From: an uncultured Planctomycetaceae bacterium
GTDB taxonomy: Bacteria > Planctomycetota > Planctomycetia > Planctomycetales > Planctomycetaceae
DNA: 13,253 nt
Reading direction: 5' to 3'
NCBI GenBank assembly: GCA_937952455.1
Contig: CALFYU010000268.1
Span: forward strand, 1-13,253
The notes under the pieces were generated by a model. The model ran no database searches. It was not told the DNA's origin and worked only from the letters and a program-made list of their open reading frames with translations. Position 1 is the first letter of the stretch. Every line of letters starts with the position of its first letter. The position numbers and the translations under genes are program-made. Below, piece after piece: positions 6,172-13,253 of this stretch.

Positions 6172-9030
6172 TTGAAGGTTCGGATCTTCGCTCTGGCCAA
6201 AGAGTTGAAAATGGACAGCAAGGAGCTGATCGATCTCTGCCGCAAGGCGGGGATTGAGATCAAGAACTCGGCCCTTGCCAGCATCTCTGAGGAAGAGCGA
6301 GACAAAGTTTTGACATTAGTTAAGGAAAGCGGTGCGGCCGCTGCGGCGCCGGCGCGCGAGCCGAGCGCGATGGCACCGGTCCGCGAAAAGCCGCCGGTGG
6401 GGGCATCGTCGAAAGTTCCTGAGATCAAGACCATCCCGTCGAAGCCGGTGAAACCCCGTCCCAAGCCATCGGCGGCGGAACCGGAGAGCCCGGAACCACC
6501 GGCAGCGCCTCCCCCGATTGCCAAGCCACGGGATCTGGCCGCTGAACAGAACATGGTTCCCGTCGAGAGCGGATCGATGAGTTCCGGCCCGTCGAAGCTG
6601 AGCGGCAGCGGGCCGCTGGCGGGGCTACGTTCCAAGAAAGACGCGTCGGCCGAAGCAAAACCGCCCGAGGGAGATAGTCCCGCGACGGTCGATGAGCAAA
6701 GGACCGAAGAGGGGACCAAGGCGCCCGCGCCGATGCGGCGGGATGACTATATCCCCCCCGCCGGCCACGGCGGCGGGTTGAAATCGGTAACGCCGATGAC
6801 TCCCATCGGAAGTCCCGGGGAGAGCCCGTCGGGGGGCGAAAAGCAGCCGCGTAAGCGCAAATCGCAGCGTCTGCCGAGTCTGGCAGCCCCCTCGATGGCG
6901 ACGCCTCCGACGTCGCCAACCAAACCGACTGAGGCCCCTGCGCAGAAGCCGGACATCCGCCTGCCGACCGACGTGATGACCCAGTCCCGTCCGCTGCAGG
7001 AGTACGTCAAACAGCACGCCGAAGAGAAGAAACGGAAGAAATCCGGTGTTACCTCGGATACCGACTACGATTCGGAAGATCGCAAGCCGAGCAAACGCGG
7101 GGCGGGACTCATCGAAACTCGTGAGTCGCGGCAGGGCAAGCGCAAACGTCGCGGCGGAGGTCGGGAAGAAGAGGCCACGCCCGACCGTCGTCCCCGACGC
7201 GGTATGCGCCGTAAGACGCGGGCGACATCGAATATTCCGCTCAAGACGTCGGCCAAGATTGAGTTTCCGATCACGATCCGCTCGCTGTCCGAGGCGATCG
7301 GCCGGCCTGCTAAGAACCTCGTCAAGTTGATGATGGACCGCGGCGAGTTTCTGACGATGAATTCCTCCTTGGACGAGGAGACCGCCATCGAATTGTCGAT
7401 GGACTGCGGCGTCGATCTTCAAGTTCGCCATGAGCGAGACATCGAACAGGAATTGATGGAAAAACTGACCACCGACAGCTCAGAGGTCGAGGGAGAACCG
7501 ATGCGTCCGAGGATGGGCGCGATCTTCGTGTACGTCGACCATGGCAATGCGACGCTGTTGGACTCGATTCGTTCGGCGAACGTCGCCGGCGGCGAAGCGG
7601 GCGGGATCACGCAACATATCGCCGCCTATCAAGTGGAACACGAAGGGCAGAAGATCACGTTCGTCGATACGCCGGGCCACGCGGCGTTTGGCGAGATGCG
7701 CGCCCGGGGTGCCAACGTGACCGACATTGTCGTGTTGGTGGTGGCGGCCGACGACGGCGTGATGCCGCAGACCAAAGAGGCGATCAGCCATGCCAAGGCG
7801 GCGGGCGTGCCGGTTATTGTGGCGATGAACAAGATCGACCTGCCAGATGTCGATCAACAGCGGGTCCTGCAAGGACTTGCCTCGAACGACGTTTTGCCCG
7901 CCGAATGGGGGGGCGACTACGAAGTCATTCGCACCTCGGCCACAACGGGACAGGGACTGGACGAGCTGCTGCACACGATTCTGCTGACGGCCGAACTGCA
8001 CGAATACAAGGGGAACCCGAACGTCCCGGCGCACGGCGTGTGCCTGGAAGCGTTCCGTGACGAGGGGCGCGGCGTGCTGACCTGGCTGATTGTGCAGCAA
8101 GGGACGTTGCGCATCGGCGACGACGTTTTGTGCGGGCCGGCCTATGGGCGCATCCGGGCGATGTACGACGACCAGGGGAACGAGGTGGAGGAAGCTCCCC
8201 CCAGCACGCCGGTGAAGGTTTCGGGTTTGGACATGGTGCCGGGTGCCGGCGACCATTTCTTCGCAATGGAAGACATCGACGAAGCCCGCGCGGCGGCCGA
8301 AGCCCGTCGCCAACGCGGCCGGGCCGAGTCCCTCGCGGGTCGCGGTTTGCCCCGCACGTTGGAGGACATCCTCAATCAGGCCAAGGAGGGGGATGTGCAG
8401 GATCTTCCATTGATTATCAAATCCGACACCCCTGGGTCGGGCGAGGCGCTGCGGAGCGAACTCGAAAAGCTGGATCATCCGGAAGTCCGCGTGGAGATCG
8501 TGCACGAGGCGGTGGGCGGCGTCAACGAAAGCGACGTCACGCTGGCCAGTGCCACCGGCGCGATCATCGTCGCGTTCCACGTGGTGGCGGAGGACCGCGC
8601 CGCGGCTTTGGCCGATCGGGAGGGTGTCGAGATTCGGCGGTACAGCATCATCTACGAGGTCACCGACGACATCAAAGCGGCCTTGGAAGGTTTGCTGCGG
8701 CCCGAATTGCGGGACGTCCCCACGGGACGGGTGCTGGTGCTCAAGACGTTCAGCATCAGTCGCTATGGCACGATTGCGGGGTGCCGGGTGCTCAGCGGCA
8801 CGATCGACCGCAACAATCGCATGCACGTCATCCGGGACCAGAAAGTGCTGAACAACTACAGGATTGCGTCGCTGAAGCGCGAAAAAGACGACGTCAAGGA
8901 AGTTCGAGAAGGAATGGAATGCGGAATTCGTCTGGAAGGGTTTAACGACGTGAAAGAAGGAGACCTGCTTGAGGCGTACCGGGTCGAGGAAGTCAAACGG
9001 ACGCTTGAATCCACCGCGGCGGCCACTTGA
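6172..9030 (+). CDS. infB: Translation initiation factor IF-2 with degenerate P-loop
   Basis: IF-2 is the cytoplasmic GTPase that places initiator tRNA on the 30S subunit and drives 50S joining. This 952-residue copy has an IF2_N domain (1-55), a Pro/Ala/Lys-rich linker to about 360, a second IF2_N-like domain (about 362-430), the G domain (about 444-610), domain II (about 613-705), domain III (about 744-850) and the C-terminal tRNA-binding domain (about 850-945; GTIAGCRVLSG, LKREKDDVKEVREGMECG). In the G domain, G2 (GGITQH, 477-482), G3 (DTPGH, 499-503), G4 (NKID, 553-556) and G5 (SAT, 589-591) are present. G1, normally GHVDHGKT, reads VYVDHGNA (453-460): Lys to Asn459, Thr to Ala460 and first Gly to Val453. 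This should impair GTP binding. The frame is unbroken, so this is not a frameshift. nusA lies 259 bp upstream and rbfA 150 bp downstream. Confidence 0.95.
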   Translation: MKVRIFALAKELKMDSKELIDLCRKAGIEIKNSALASISEEERDKVLTLVKESGAAAAAPAREPSAMAPVREKPPVGASSKVPEIKTIPSKPVKPRPKPSAAEPESPEPPAAPPPIAKPRDLAAEQNMVPVESGSMSSGPSKLSGSGPLAGLRSKKDASAEAKPPEGDSPATVDEQRTEEGTKAPAPMRRDDYIPPAGHGGGLKSVTPMTPIGSPGESPSGGEKQPRKRKSQRLPSLAAPSMATPPTSPTKPTEAPAQKPDIRLPTDVMTQSRPLQEYVKQHAEEKKRKKSGVTSDTDYDSEDRKPSKRGAGLIETRESRQGKRKRRGGGREEEATPDRRPRRGMRRKTRATSNIPLKTSAKIEFPITIRSLSEAIGRPAKNLVKLMMDRGEFLTMNSSLDEETAIELSMDCGVDLQVRHERDIEQELMEKLTTDSSEVEGEPMRPRMGAIFVYVDHGNATLLDSIRSANVAGGEAGGITQHIAAYQVEHEGQKITFVDTPGHAAFGEMRARGANVTDIVVLVVAADDGVMPQTKEAISHAKAAGVPVIVAMNKIDLPDVDQQRVLQGLASNDVLPAEWGGDYEVIRTSATTGQGLDELLHTILLTAELHEYKGNPNVPAHGVCLEAFRDEGRGVLTWLIVQQGTLRIGDDVLCGPAYGRIRAMYDDQGNEVEEAPPSTPVKVSGLDMVPGAGDHFFAMEDIDEARAAAEARRQRGRAESLAGRGLPRTLEDILNQAKEGDVQDLPLIIKSDTPGSGEALRSELEKLDHPEVRVEIVHEAVGGVNESDVTLASATGAIIVAFHVVAEDRAAALADREGVEIRRYSIIYEVTDDIKAALEGLLRPELRDVPTGRVLVLKTFSISRYGTIAGCRVLSGTIDRNNRMHVIRDQKVLNNYRIASLKREKDDVKEVREGMECGIRLEGFNDVKEGDLLEAYRVEEVKRTLESTAAAT

Positions 9031-9180
9031 TCGCAACCGCTGCACAACGGCTGCGTGATGCGATGGAACCAGACGAAGTTTGCGCCGATGGCAGCACACA
9101 TGAGGAAAACTAGTCGCCGCGATTGCTTACCGAGCACCCGGCGCGCCGATGGTCTCCCCGGAGAATTGGACGGCTGATTC

Positions 9181-9678
9181 ATGAGTTCACGACGCTCGGC
9201 GAAAGTCGCGCAGGCAATCCTGGAATGTGTAAGTTCCACCATATTGATGGAATTGAAGGATCCGCGAGTGAAGAATGTGACGGTCACCGGGGCGGAAGTT
9301 AGTCCCGATCTCCGCTCGGCCAAGATCAAGGTCTCGATCATGGGTGATGAAAAGACGCAGGCCTTGACGTTACGTGGCTTGGAGTCGGCGCGGGGCTTTT
9401 TACAGGCGAAAGTCGCGGAGCGGCTGGACACGCGCTATACTCCCATCCTGAAGTTTGTTGTGGATCGCGGGGTCAAGCTGAGCATCGAAACATCGGCGAT
9501 CCTCCGAGGGCTCAACGTGGCACCGAAAACCGAGGAGGCGGACGTGGACGACGCCGTGAACCTCAATCAGATGACCGAATCCGCGGCCGGCCATGTTCCG
9601 GCGCCTGATGAGACCGTCGATCGACACCCCCCGCCGCCCGACGATGATATTGGCCCGCCGCCGGGCGCCGCTCATTAG
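9181..9678 (+). CDS. rbfA: 30S ribosome-binding factor RbfA
   Basis: RbfA binds the immature 30S subunit near helix 1 of 16S rRNA and assists late maturation, notably in the cold. This copy has 165 residues. The KH-like fold is recognisable from SRRSAKVAQAILECV (2-16), through LKDPRVKNVTVTGAEVSPDL (25-44) and AKIKVSIMGDE (47-57), to LESARGFLQAKVAERL (67-82) and PILKFVVDRGVKLS (88-101). A Pro/Asp-rich tail (about 115-165; RHPPPPDDD, then GPPPG) extends past the usual end of the fold. The ATG at 9181 is the natural start; GGAGAA lies upstream but too far for an ideal ribosome-binding site. It follows infB, as is common in bacteria. The 150-bp infB-rbfA gap holds one imperfect hairpin (9032-9055, one mismatch, no T-tract). 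Confidence 0.93.
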   Translation: MSSRRSAKVAQAILECVSSTILMELKDPRVKNVTVTGAEVSPDLRSAKIKVSIMGDEKTQALTLRGLESARGFLQAKVAERLDTRYTPILKFVVDRGVKLSIETSAILRGLNVAPKTEEADVDDAVNLNQMTESAAGHVPAPDETVDRHPPPPDDDIGPPPGAAH

Positions 9679-9722
9679 CACAGACGGGCGAATTCCGCGA
9701 CCGTCGTCGTCTGACCTCTCGG

Positions 9723-9739
9723 CCGCAGGGCGACTGCGG
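9723..9739. repeat. Perfect 6-bp hairpin downstream of rbfA
   Basis: CCGCAG (9723-9728) and CTGCGG (9734-9739) form a perfect stem around GGCGA. No T-tract follows, so it is not a standard intrinsic terminator. It may protect the 3' end of the rbfA transcript. The rest of the 145-bp gap before the next gene shows no other signal. Confidence 0.35.
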
Positions 9740-9823
9740 TGCGGTAATCGCGAAACTCGGTTTTGATGGAAATTTGAATCGGCCCCGATCCGGCGGCAAG
9801 GCTACAAATCATTCTGGAACCCC

Positions 9824-10804
9824 ATGGCTGTTGTACAAAAAACGAAAGCTGCAGATAGACAAGCCGTTTGCAAACGGCTGTTAACGATTCTGAAAAAGCG
9901 CTATACGGGCAAGTTGCCCAAATTCGAACTGCCCGTGTTGGAGACCATGTTGTTCTCGGCCAGCCTGGAGAACGCGACGTGGGACGATGCGGTCGCCGCA
10001 CAGGAACGGCTGCATGCAAGTTTTCACGATCTCAATGAGATTCGCGTCAGTTCGGTGAAAGAGACCGAAACGGTGTTCGCCGATTTGAGCGATCCGGATT
10101 GGCGGGCGCTCCGTGTGCGAAGTGTGCTGCAGTACGTGTTCGAAGCGACATACTCCTTTGAATTCGAAACACTCAAGCGCAAGACGCTGGAATCGGCCAA
10201 TAAACAACTGGGCAAAGTTGCGCACATGACGCCGTTCATGCGGCTGTTCACCTTGCAGCAATGTCTGGGGAGCCATTTGTTGCCGGTGGACGACCGGATG
10301 GCCGATGCGCTGATCTGGCTGGGCCTGGCTGCGCCGAAGACGCCGAACGAGGAAGTCTCCGATCTGCTCAAATCGTCGGTACGCAAATCGGAATCGCCGT
10401 TGTTTTGCCATTTGATGCGGTGCCTGGCGACCGATCCGAAATACATCAAGTTTTTTGCAACCATCAACAAAGGCGCGCCCGAAGACGGTTGGGATCTGGA
10501 GAACGCCGCCGAACGGTTGGACCGGCTGTTTAAACGCGGCCCCTCGGCGTTTCAGAAGCCGAAGAAAAAACGAACTGCCAAAAAAACCTCGCGGACGTCG
10601 AAGAAAACTGCCGGGACGGGGACCAAAACCGCCCGCAAGCGGAATGCCGCTGCCGCGAACAAGAAAAAGACGACGACGGGTACGCCCCGCAAAAAGGCAG
10701 GCAGCAAAAAGGTGAAGGTCGCTAAGCCGAAGACGGCGAAGAAGGTGACGCGTACAACCAAGGCGGCAAAGAAAAAGACAACCCGCAAGAAGCCGAAACG
10801 GTAA
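9824..10804 (+). CDS. Endonuclease III-fold (HhH-GPD-like) protein with H1-like basic tail
   Basis: This 326-residue protein has two parts. Residues 15-210 follow the layout of endonuclease III-like DNA glycosylases: LLTILKKRY (19-27), LETMLFSASLENATWDDA (39-56), an all-helical middle, LGKVAHMTPFMRLF (129-142) where the helix-hairpin-helix sits, then PVDDRMADALIWLGL (154-168). The catalytic Lys expected in LPGVGxKTA aligns with Phe138, the hairpin glycines are missing, and there is no four-Cys iron-sulphur cluster. Asp156 aligns with the catalytic Asp. A non-catalytic DNA-binding role is therefore more likely than base excision. Residues 245-326 form a histone H1-like tail: about 37 of 82 residues are Lys or Arg, mixed with Ala, Thr and Pro, with no acidic residue. 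I recall a similar planctomycete family of unknown function. It follows rbfA in the same direction. Confidence 0.7.
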   Translation: MAVVQKTKAADRQAVCKRLLTILKKRYTGKLPKFELPVLETMLFSASLENATWDDAVAAQERLHASFHDLNEIRVSSVKETETVFADLSDPDWRALRVRSVLQYVFEATYSFEFETLKRKTLESANKQLGKVAHMTPFMRLFTLQQCLGSHLLPVDDRMADALIWLGLAAPKTPNEEVSDLLKSSVRKSESPLFCHLMRCLATDPKYIKFFATINKGAPEDGWDLENAAERLDRLFKRGPSAFQKPKKKRTAKKTSRTSKKTAGTGTKTARKRNAAAANKKKTTTGTPRKKAGSKKVKVAKPKTAKKVTRTTKAAKKKTTRKKPKR

Positions 10805-10807
10805 ACC

Positions 10808-10824
10808 GCCCGCCGTCGGGTTTT
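10808..10824 (+). terminator. Weak terminator-like hairpin
   Basis: GCCCG (10808-10812) can pair with CGGGT (10817-10821, one G-U pair) around CCGT, followed by a short TTTT (10821-10824). It lies four bases after the stop codon of the HhH-GPD-like gene. The stem is short and the T-run brief, so termination would be weak. Confidence 0.35.
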
Positions 10825-10856
10825 CGCCACACGCAGCGCCGCCTGCCGAAGCGGGC

Positions 10857-10886
10857 TTGGAGGTCGGGGACGGCTGCGGATACAAT
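10857..10886 (+). promoter_or_regulatory. Candidate promoter for the downstream TPR gene
   Basis: TACAAT (10881-10886, five of six consensus) lies 18 bp after TTGGAG (10857-10862, three of six consensus). Transcription would begin about 165 bp before the TPR start codon. The -10 is good and the -35 weak. Confidence 0.35.
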
Positions 10887-10935
10887 AATCGGGTGGGCCA
10901 CCGTATCGGGGCGGAGCATGGCACCGTTGCCGCCG

Positions 10936-10957
10936 AACCGCGATGGGCTGCGGTTTT
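10936..10957 (+). terminator. Leader hairpin with short T-run
   Basis: AACCGC (10936-10941) and GCGGTT (10950-10955) are perfect arms around an eight-base loop, with TTTT at 10954-10957. It lies about 100 bp before the TPR start and after the candidate promoter at 10857. It could end read-through from upstream genes or act as a leader attenuator. Nothing else was seen in 10958-11042. Confidence 0.3.
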
Positions 10958-11056
10958 GTCAACTCGTCACTGGAATAATTCGGATTTGTGATCACGATTG
11001 CGGCATCGGTACGCGTATCGCGATTTCTCAGCGGATCACATTGGGAGAGCGGACAC

Positions 11057-13253
11057 ATGAGAATCTTGGGACAGCGCGGCGCCTTACTCGTCCTGATTGT
11101 CGGAGTCGGTTTTGCAGCTCCGGGCATTTTGGCGGCGGATACGGACGACGATGCGGCAGCGCAACCGCGGTCAACAAAGGTTGACCTTTCCAAGGGGTTG
11201 AAGATTCAACCAAACGAAGACGCATTGCAGTTGCTGGAACCGGTGCGGCCCCGCACCGCCGACGAACAGATGAAGGTCGAAGCGCTGACGTGGTTTTCGG
11301 TCGGGCGGATGCGTCTAAAGCGCGGGCAAAACCAGGAAGCACTGGAAGCGTTCCAAAATGCCTATCAGCAGGATCCCCGTTCGGTGGACATCTTGGAGTC
11401 GCTGATTGCGATGTCGGTAACGTTGAATCGCGTGGATGACGCCATTGAATACTCGAAGAAACTGGTCGAGGTGGCGCCCGACCACTTCCACTCGCTGCAG
11501 ATTTTGGGGCAGCACTATGCACAGCAGGGCAAGATCCCCGAAGCGATCCAGATGCTGGAACGGGCGGTCGCGACTCCCGGTTTTGACAAACAGTCGCAGA
11601 ACTATGTCCGCATCATGCGCGATTTGGGCATCTTATACCGCGCCACCTCGCAGAATCAAAAAGCAGCCGACGCGTTTGAGGTTGTCTTTGATGCGATCGA
11701 ACATCCCGATGAGTACGACTTACGGGATGAGGTCCGCCGGCAGTTGATGGCGCATATCATGACTAACTACGAGCGGTTGGGGGATACGTTCTTCCAGGGC
11801 GAAAAGTACGAATTGGCAATTCAGGCCTATCGCCGAGCGGAGGAAACCAAGACCGGTAATATCGGCGATGTTGTCTACAATTTATCGCGTGCCTATTTGG
11901 AAACCGGACACCCGGACGAGGCGATGGCGGAACTCCAGAAGTACTTCGACGCGCAGCGGCAAACACAAGGCCGCCACGCGTATGAGCTGCTGGGTGTAAT
12001 TCTCAAAGCGCAAGGCAAATCAGACGAGTATTTGCCATTCTTAAAGGCATTGGCCGACCAGGACCGCCGCAACAACAAGCTTCAATTCTTTCTGGCTGAA
12101 ATGCTGTTGAGCGAGGGGGCTCTCGACGAGGCGGAGACGGTGCTGAATCGGGCGCTTGAGCGGTCGAAGGATCCCGAAGGATTCGCCGTGTTGGCGGGGA
12201 TCTACCACAAGCAAAACCGTCCCAATGAATTGCTGCACACCTTGGCGCAGGCCTACGAAGGACGCAACCAAATCGAAGCGATTGAGGAAGAATTGCAGGC
12301 GATCGCGGAAGATAAGGAGTTGACAGCCAAAGTGATCGCCGAAGGCCGAAAACTGTCGGAGCCGGAATTGGACTTCGCCCATGCGTACGTGCTTGCCAAT
12401 CTGGCGGAAATGGCGGATGAGAATGCACAATCAGAAGAGTTCTATCGCACCGCGCTCACAAAGACCCGCCTGGCAGAACAGAAGAACTCTGTGTACTTGG
12501 CGCTCTCCGATTTGCTGCGGTCGCAGCGAAAGTTCTCCGAAGCCGCGCAGGCGCTGCGGGACGGTGTGAATGATCCCGCGTTCATCGCCGACCTCAATAC
12601 GCGCGTGTTCTTCTACTACTGGCTGTCGTACAACTTGGAGCTGGCCGGGGAAACCGAGGCCGCACTGGAAGCCATTCGGGAGGGAGAAAAGCTCGCTGGG
12701 CAGCCCAATGCGGAATTGAAAATGCGGGAAGCCTGGATTTATAGCCACAGCGAGCAGTACGACGAGGCGGTGCGTCAGTTTGAACAAATCGCCAAGGAAT
12801 TCTCCGCCAATAAAGCGGTTGTGCGGCGCGTCAAGTCGTTTCTATCCAACATCTTCGTGCAGAGGGGCGACGTGCAAAAAGGCATGGAGGTGCTGGAAGA
12901 GGTCTACCGCGAGAATCCGGACGATCCGGGGGTGAATAACGACTTGGGCTATCTGTACGCCGATCACGGACAAAACCTGGAACAGGCCGAAAAGATGATC
13001 CGTGTCGCCATTGAATCGGATCCCGAAAATGCGGCGTATTTGGATAGCCTGGGGTGGGTGCTCTACAAGATGGGGAAATTCGAGGAAGCGCTGCCGCACC
13101 TCAAGAAGGCCTCCGAAAAAGAGTTCGGACAGGATGGAACGATTTACGACCATCTGGGTGACACGTATCAGCGGTTGGACCAGATCGACAAGGCAATTGA
13201 AGCTTGGAATAAGGCGCTTGAGCTTTCCGAAGAAGACGCAACAAGCAACAAAA
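11057..13253 (+). CDS. Large exported TPR protein, truncated by the window edge
   Basis: The reading frame is open from ATG 11057 to the last base, giving at least 732 residues with no stop. GGGAG (11043-11047) lies nine bases before the ATG. Residues 1-27 form a signal peptide: MRILGQR, a hydrophobic core ALLVLIVGVGFAAPG, then ILAA before DTDDD. TPR units fill the rest. Early units span about 75-200 (ALTWFSVGRMRLKRGQ, EALEAFQNAYQQDP, FHSLQILGQHYAQQGK, EAIQMLERAV), and middle units include GDVVYNLSRAYLETG. Near the right edge are NNDLGYLYADHG, AAYLDSLGWVLYKMGK and TIYDHLGDTYQRLD, a motif series shared by a widespread class of envelope TPR proteins. The role is probably as an interaction scaffold or assembly factor outside the cytoplasm. 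It is in the same direction as the nusA cluster but has its own candidate promoter, so it may not be co-transcribed. The partner is unknown. Confidence 0.88.
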   Translation, partial: MRILGQRGALLVLIVGVGFAAPGILAADTDDDAAAQPRSTKVDLSKGLKIQPNEDALQLLEPVRPRTADEQMKVEALTWFSVGRMRLKRGQNQEALEAFQNAYQQDPRSVDILESLIAMSVTLNRVDDAIEYSKKLVEVAPDHFHSLQILGQHYAQQGKIPEAIQMLERAVATPGFDKQSQNYVRIMRDLGILYRATSQNQKAADAFEVVFDAIEHPDEYDLRDEVRRQLMAHIMTNYERLGDTFFQGEKYELAIQAYRRAEETKTGNIGDVVYNLSRAYLETGHPDEAMAELQKYFDAQRQTQGRHAYELLGVILKAQGKSDEYLPFLKALADQDRRNNKLQFFLAEMLLSEGALDEAETVLNRALERSKDPEGFAVLAGIYHKQNRPNELLHTLAQAYEGRNQIEAIEEELQAIAEDKELTAKVIAEGRKLSEPELDFAHAYVLANLAEMADENAQSEEFYRTALTKTRLAEQKNSVYLALSDLLRSQRKFSEAAQALRDGVNDPAFIADLNTRVFFYYWLSYNLELAGETEAALEAIREGEKLAGQPNAELKMREAWIYSHSEQYDEAVRQFEQIAKEFSANKAVVRRVKSFLSNIFVQRGDVQKGMEVLEEVYRENPDDPGVNNDLGYLYADHGQNLEQAEKMIRVAIESDPENAAYLDSLGWVLYKMGKFEEALPHLKKASEKEFGQDGTIYDHLGDTYQRLDQIDKAIEAWNKALELSEEDATSNK

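Noticed and set aside
7501..7563. Frameshift as the cause of the odd IF-2 P-loop
   Set aside because: The frame is continuous and conserved residues on both sides and inside (VDHG) are in register, so substitutions rather than indels explain it.
8130..8945. 271-codon Gly/Arg-rich frame overlapping infB in another frame
   Set aside because: It lies inside conserved IF-2 domains and is typical of GC-rich out-of-frame reading.
9032..9055. Terminator between infB and rbfA
   Set aside because: The CGCAACCG/CGGCTGCG stem has a mismatch and is followed by no T-tract; co-transcription of the two genes is more likely.
7480..9099. 539-codon open frame antisense to infB
   Set aside because: It mirrors the well-conserved IF-2 G domain and C-terminus in a GC-rich gene. 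Its translation is His/Arg/Gln-rich without any recognisable fold.
1..13253. CRISPR array, insertion sequence, integrase or tRNA
   Set aside because: No regular long repeats with spacers, no transposase or recombinase motifs, and no tRNA cloverleaf were seen on either strand.

Overview
The window most likely comes from a planctomycete (Planctomycetota). This is inferred from gene content and protein style: a nusA-infB-rbfA cluster with long low-complexity extensions, an inactive-looking endonuclease III-fold protein with a lysine-rich tail, exported TPR proteins, wide intergenic gaps, and moderately high GC. No rRNA, tRNA, insertion sequence or CRISPR array was found.

Layout. 1-231 is non-coding and holds a short degenerate 11-bp tandem repeat. 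232-816 and about 841-1557 are two plus-strand genes for small soluble proteins that resemble the Imm11/DUF1629-like and DUF1963 (YwqG-like) families. They look like an accessory pair, and the start of the second appears disturbed. 1683-3302 on the minus strand is an exported TPR protein, convergent with them and separated by a compact hairpin. 3303-4256 is a 950-bp divergent intergenic region. It holds candidate promoters in both directions, a 24-bp dyad, and a run of stem-loops ending in a textbook intrinsic terminator about 190 bp before nusA. 4257-5912 is nusA, 6172-9030 infB, and 9181-9678 rbfA. 9824-10804 is a HhH-GPD-like protein with a histone H1-like tail. 11057 to the right edge is a second, larger exported TPR protein that continues past the window.

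How the genes work together. NusA (transcription elongation and antitermination), IF-2 (initiator tRNA recruitment and subunit joining) and RbfA (30S maturation) are the classic transcription-translation coupling cluster. rimP, usual upstream of nusA, is absent; a structured leader with a terminator occupies its place. truB, usual after rbfA, is also not here.

The most striking observation is in IF-2. Its G2, G3, G4 and G5 motifs are intact or nearly so, but the G1/P-loop, normally GHVDHGKT, reads VYVDHGNA. The invariant Lys and Thr and the first Gly are gone from an otherwise well-conserved full-length protein. Also notable are the structured nusA leader and a possible pair of mutually exclusive hairpins next to the infB ribosome-binding site.
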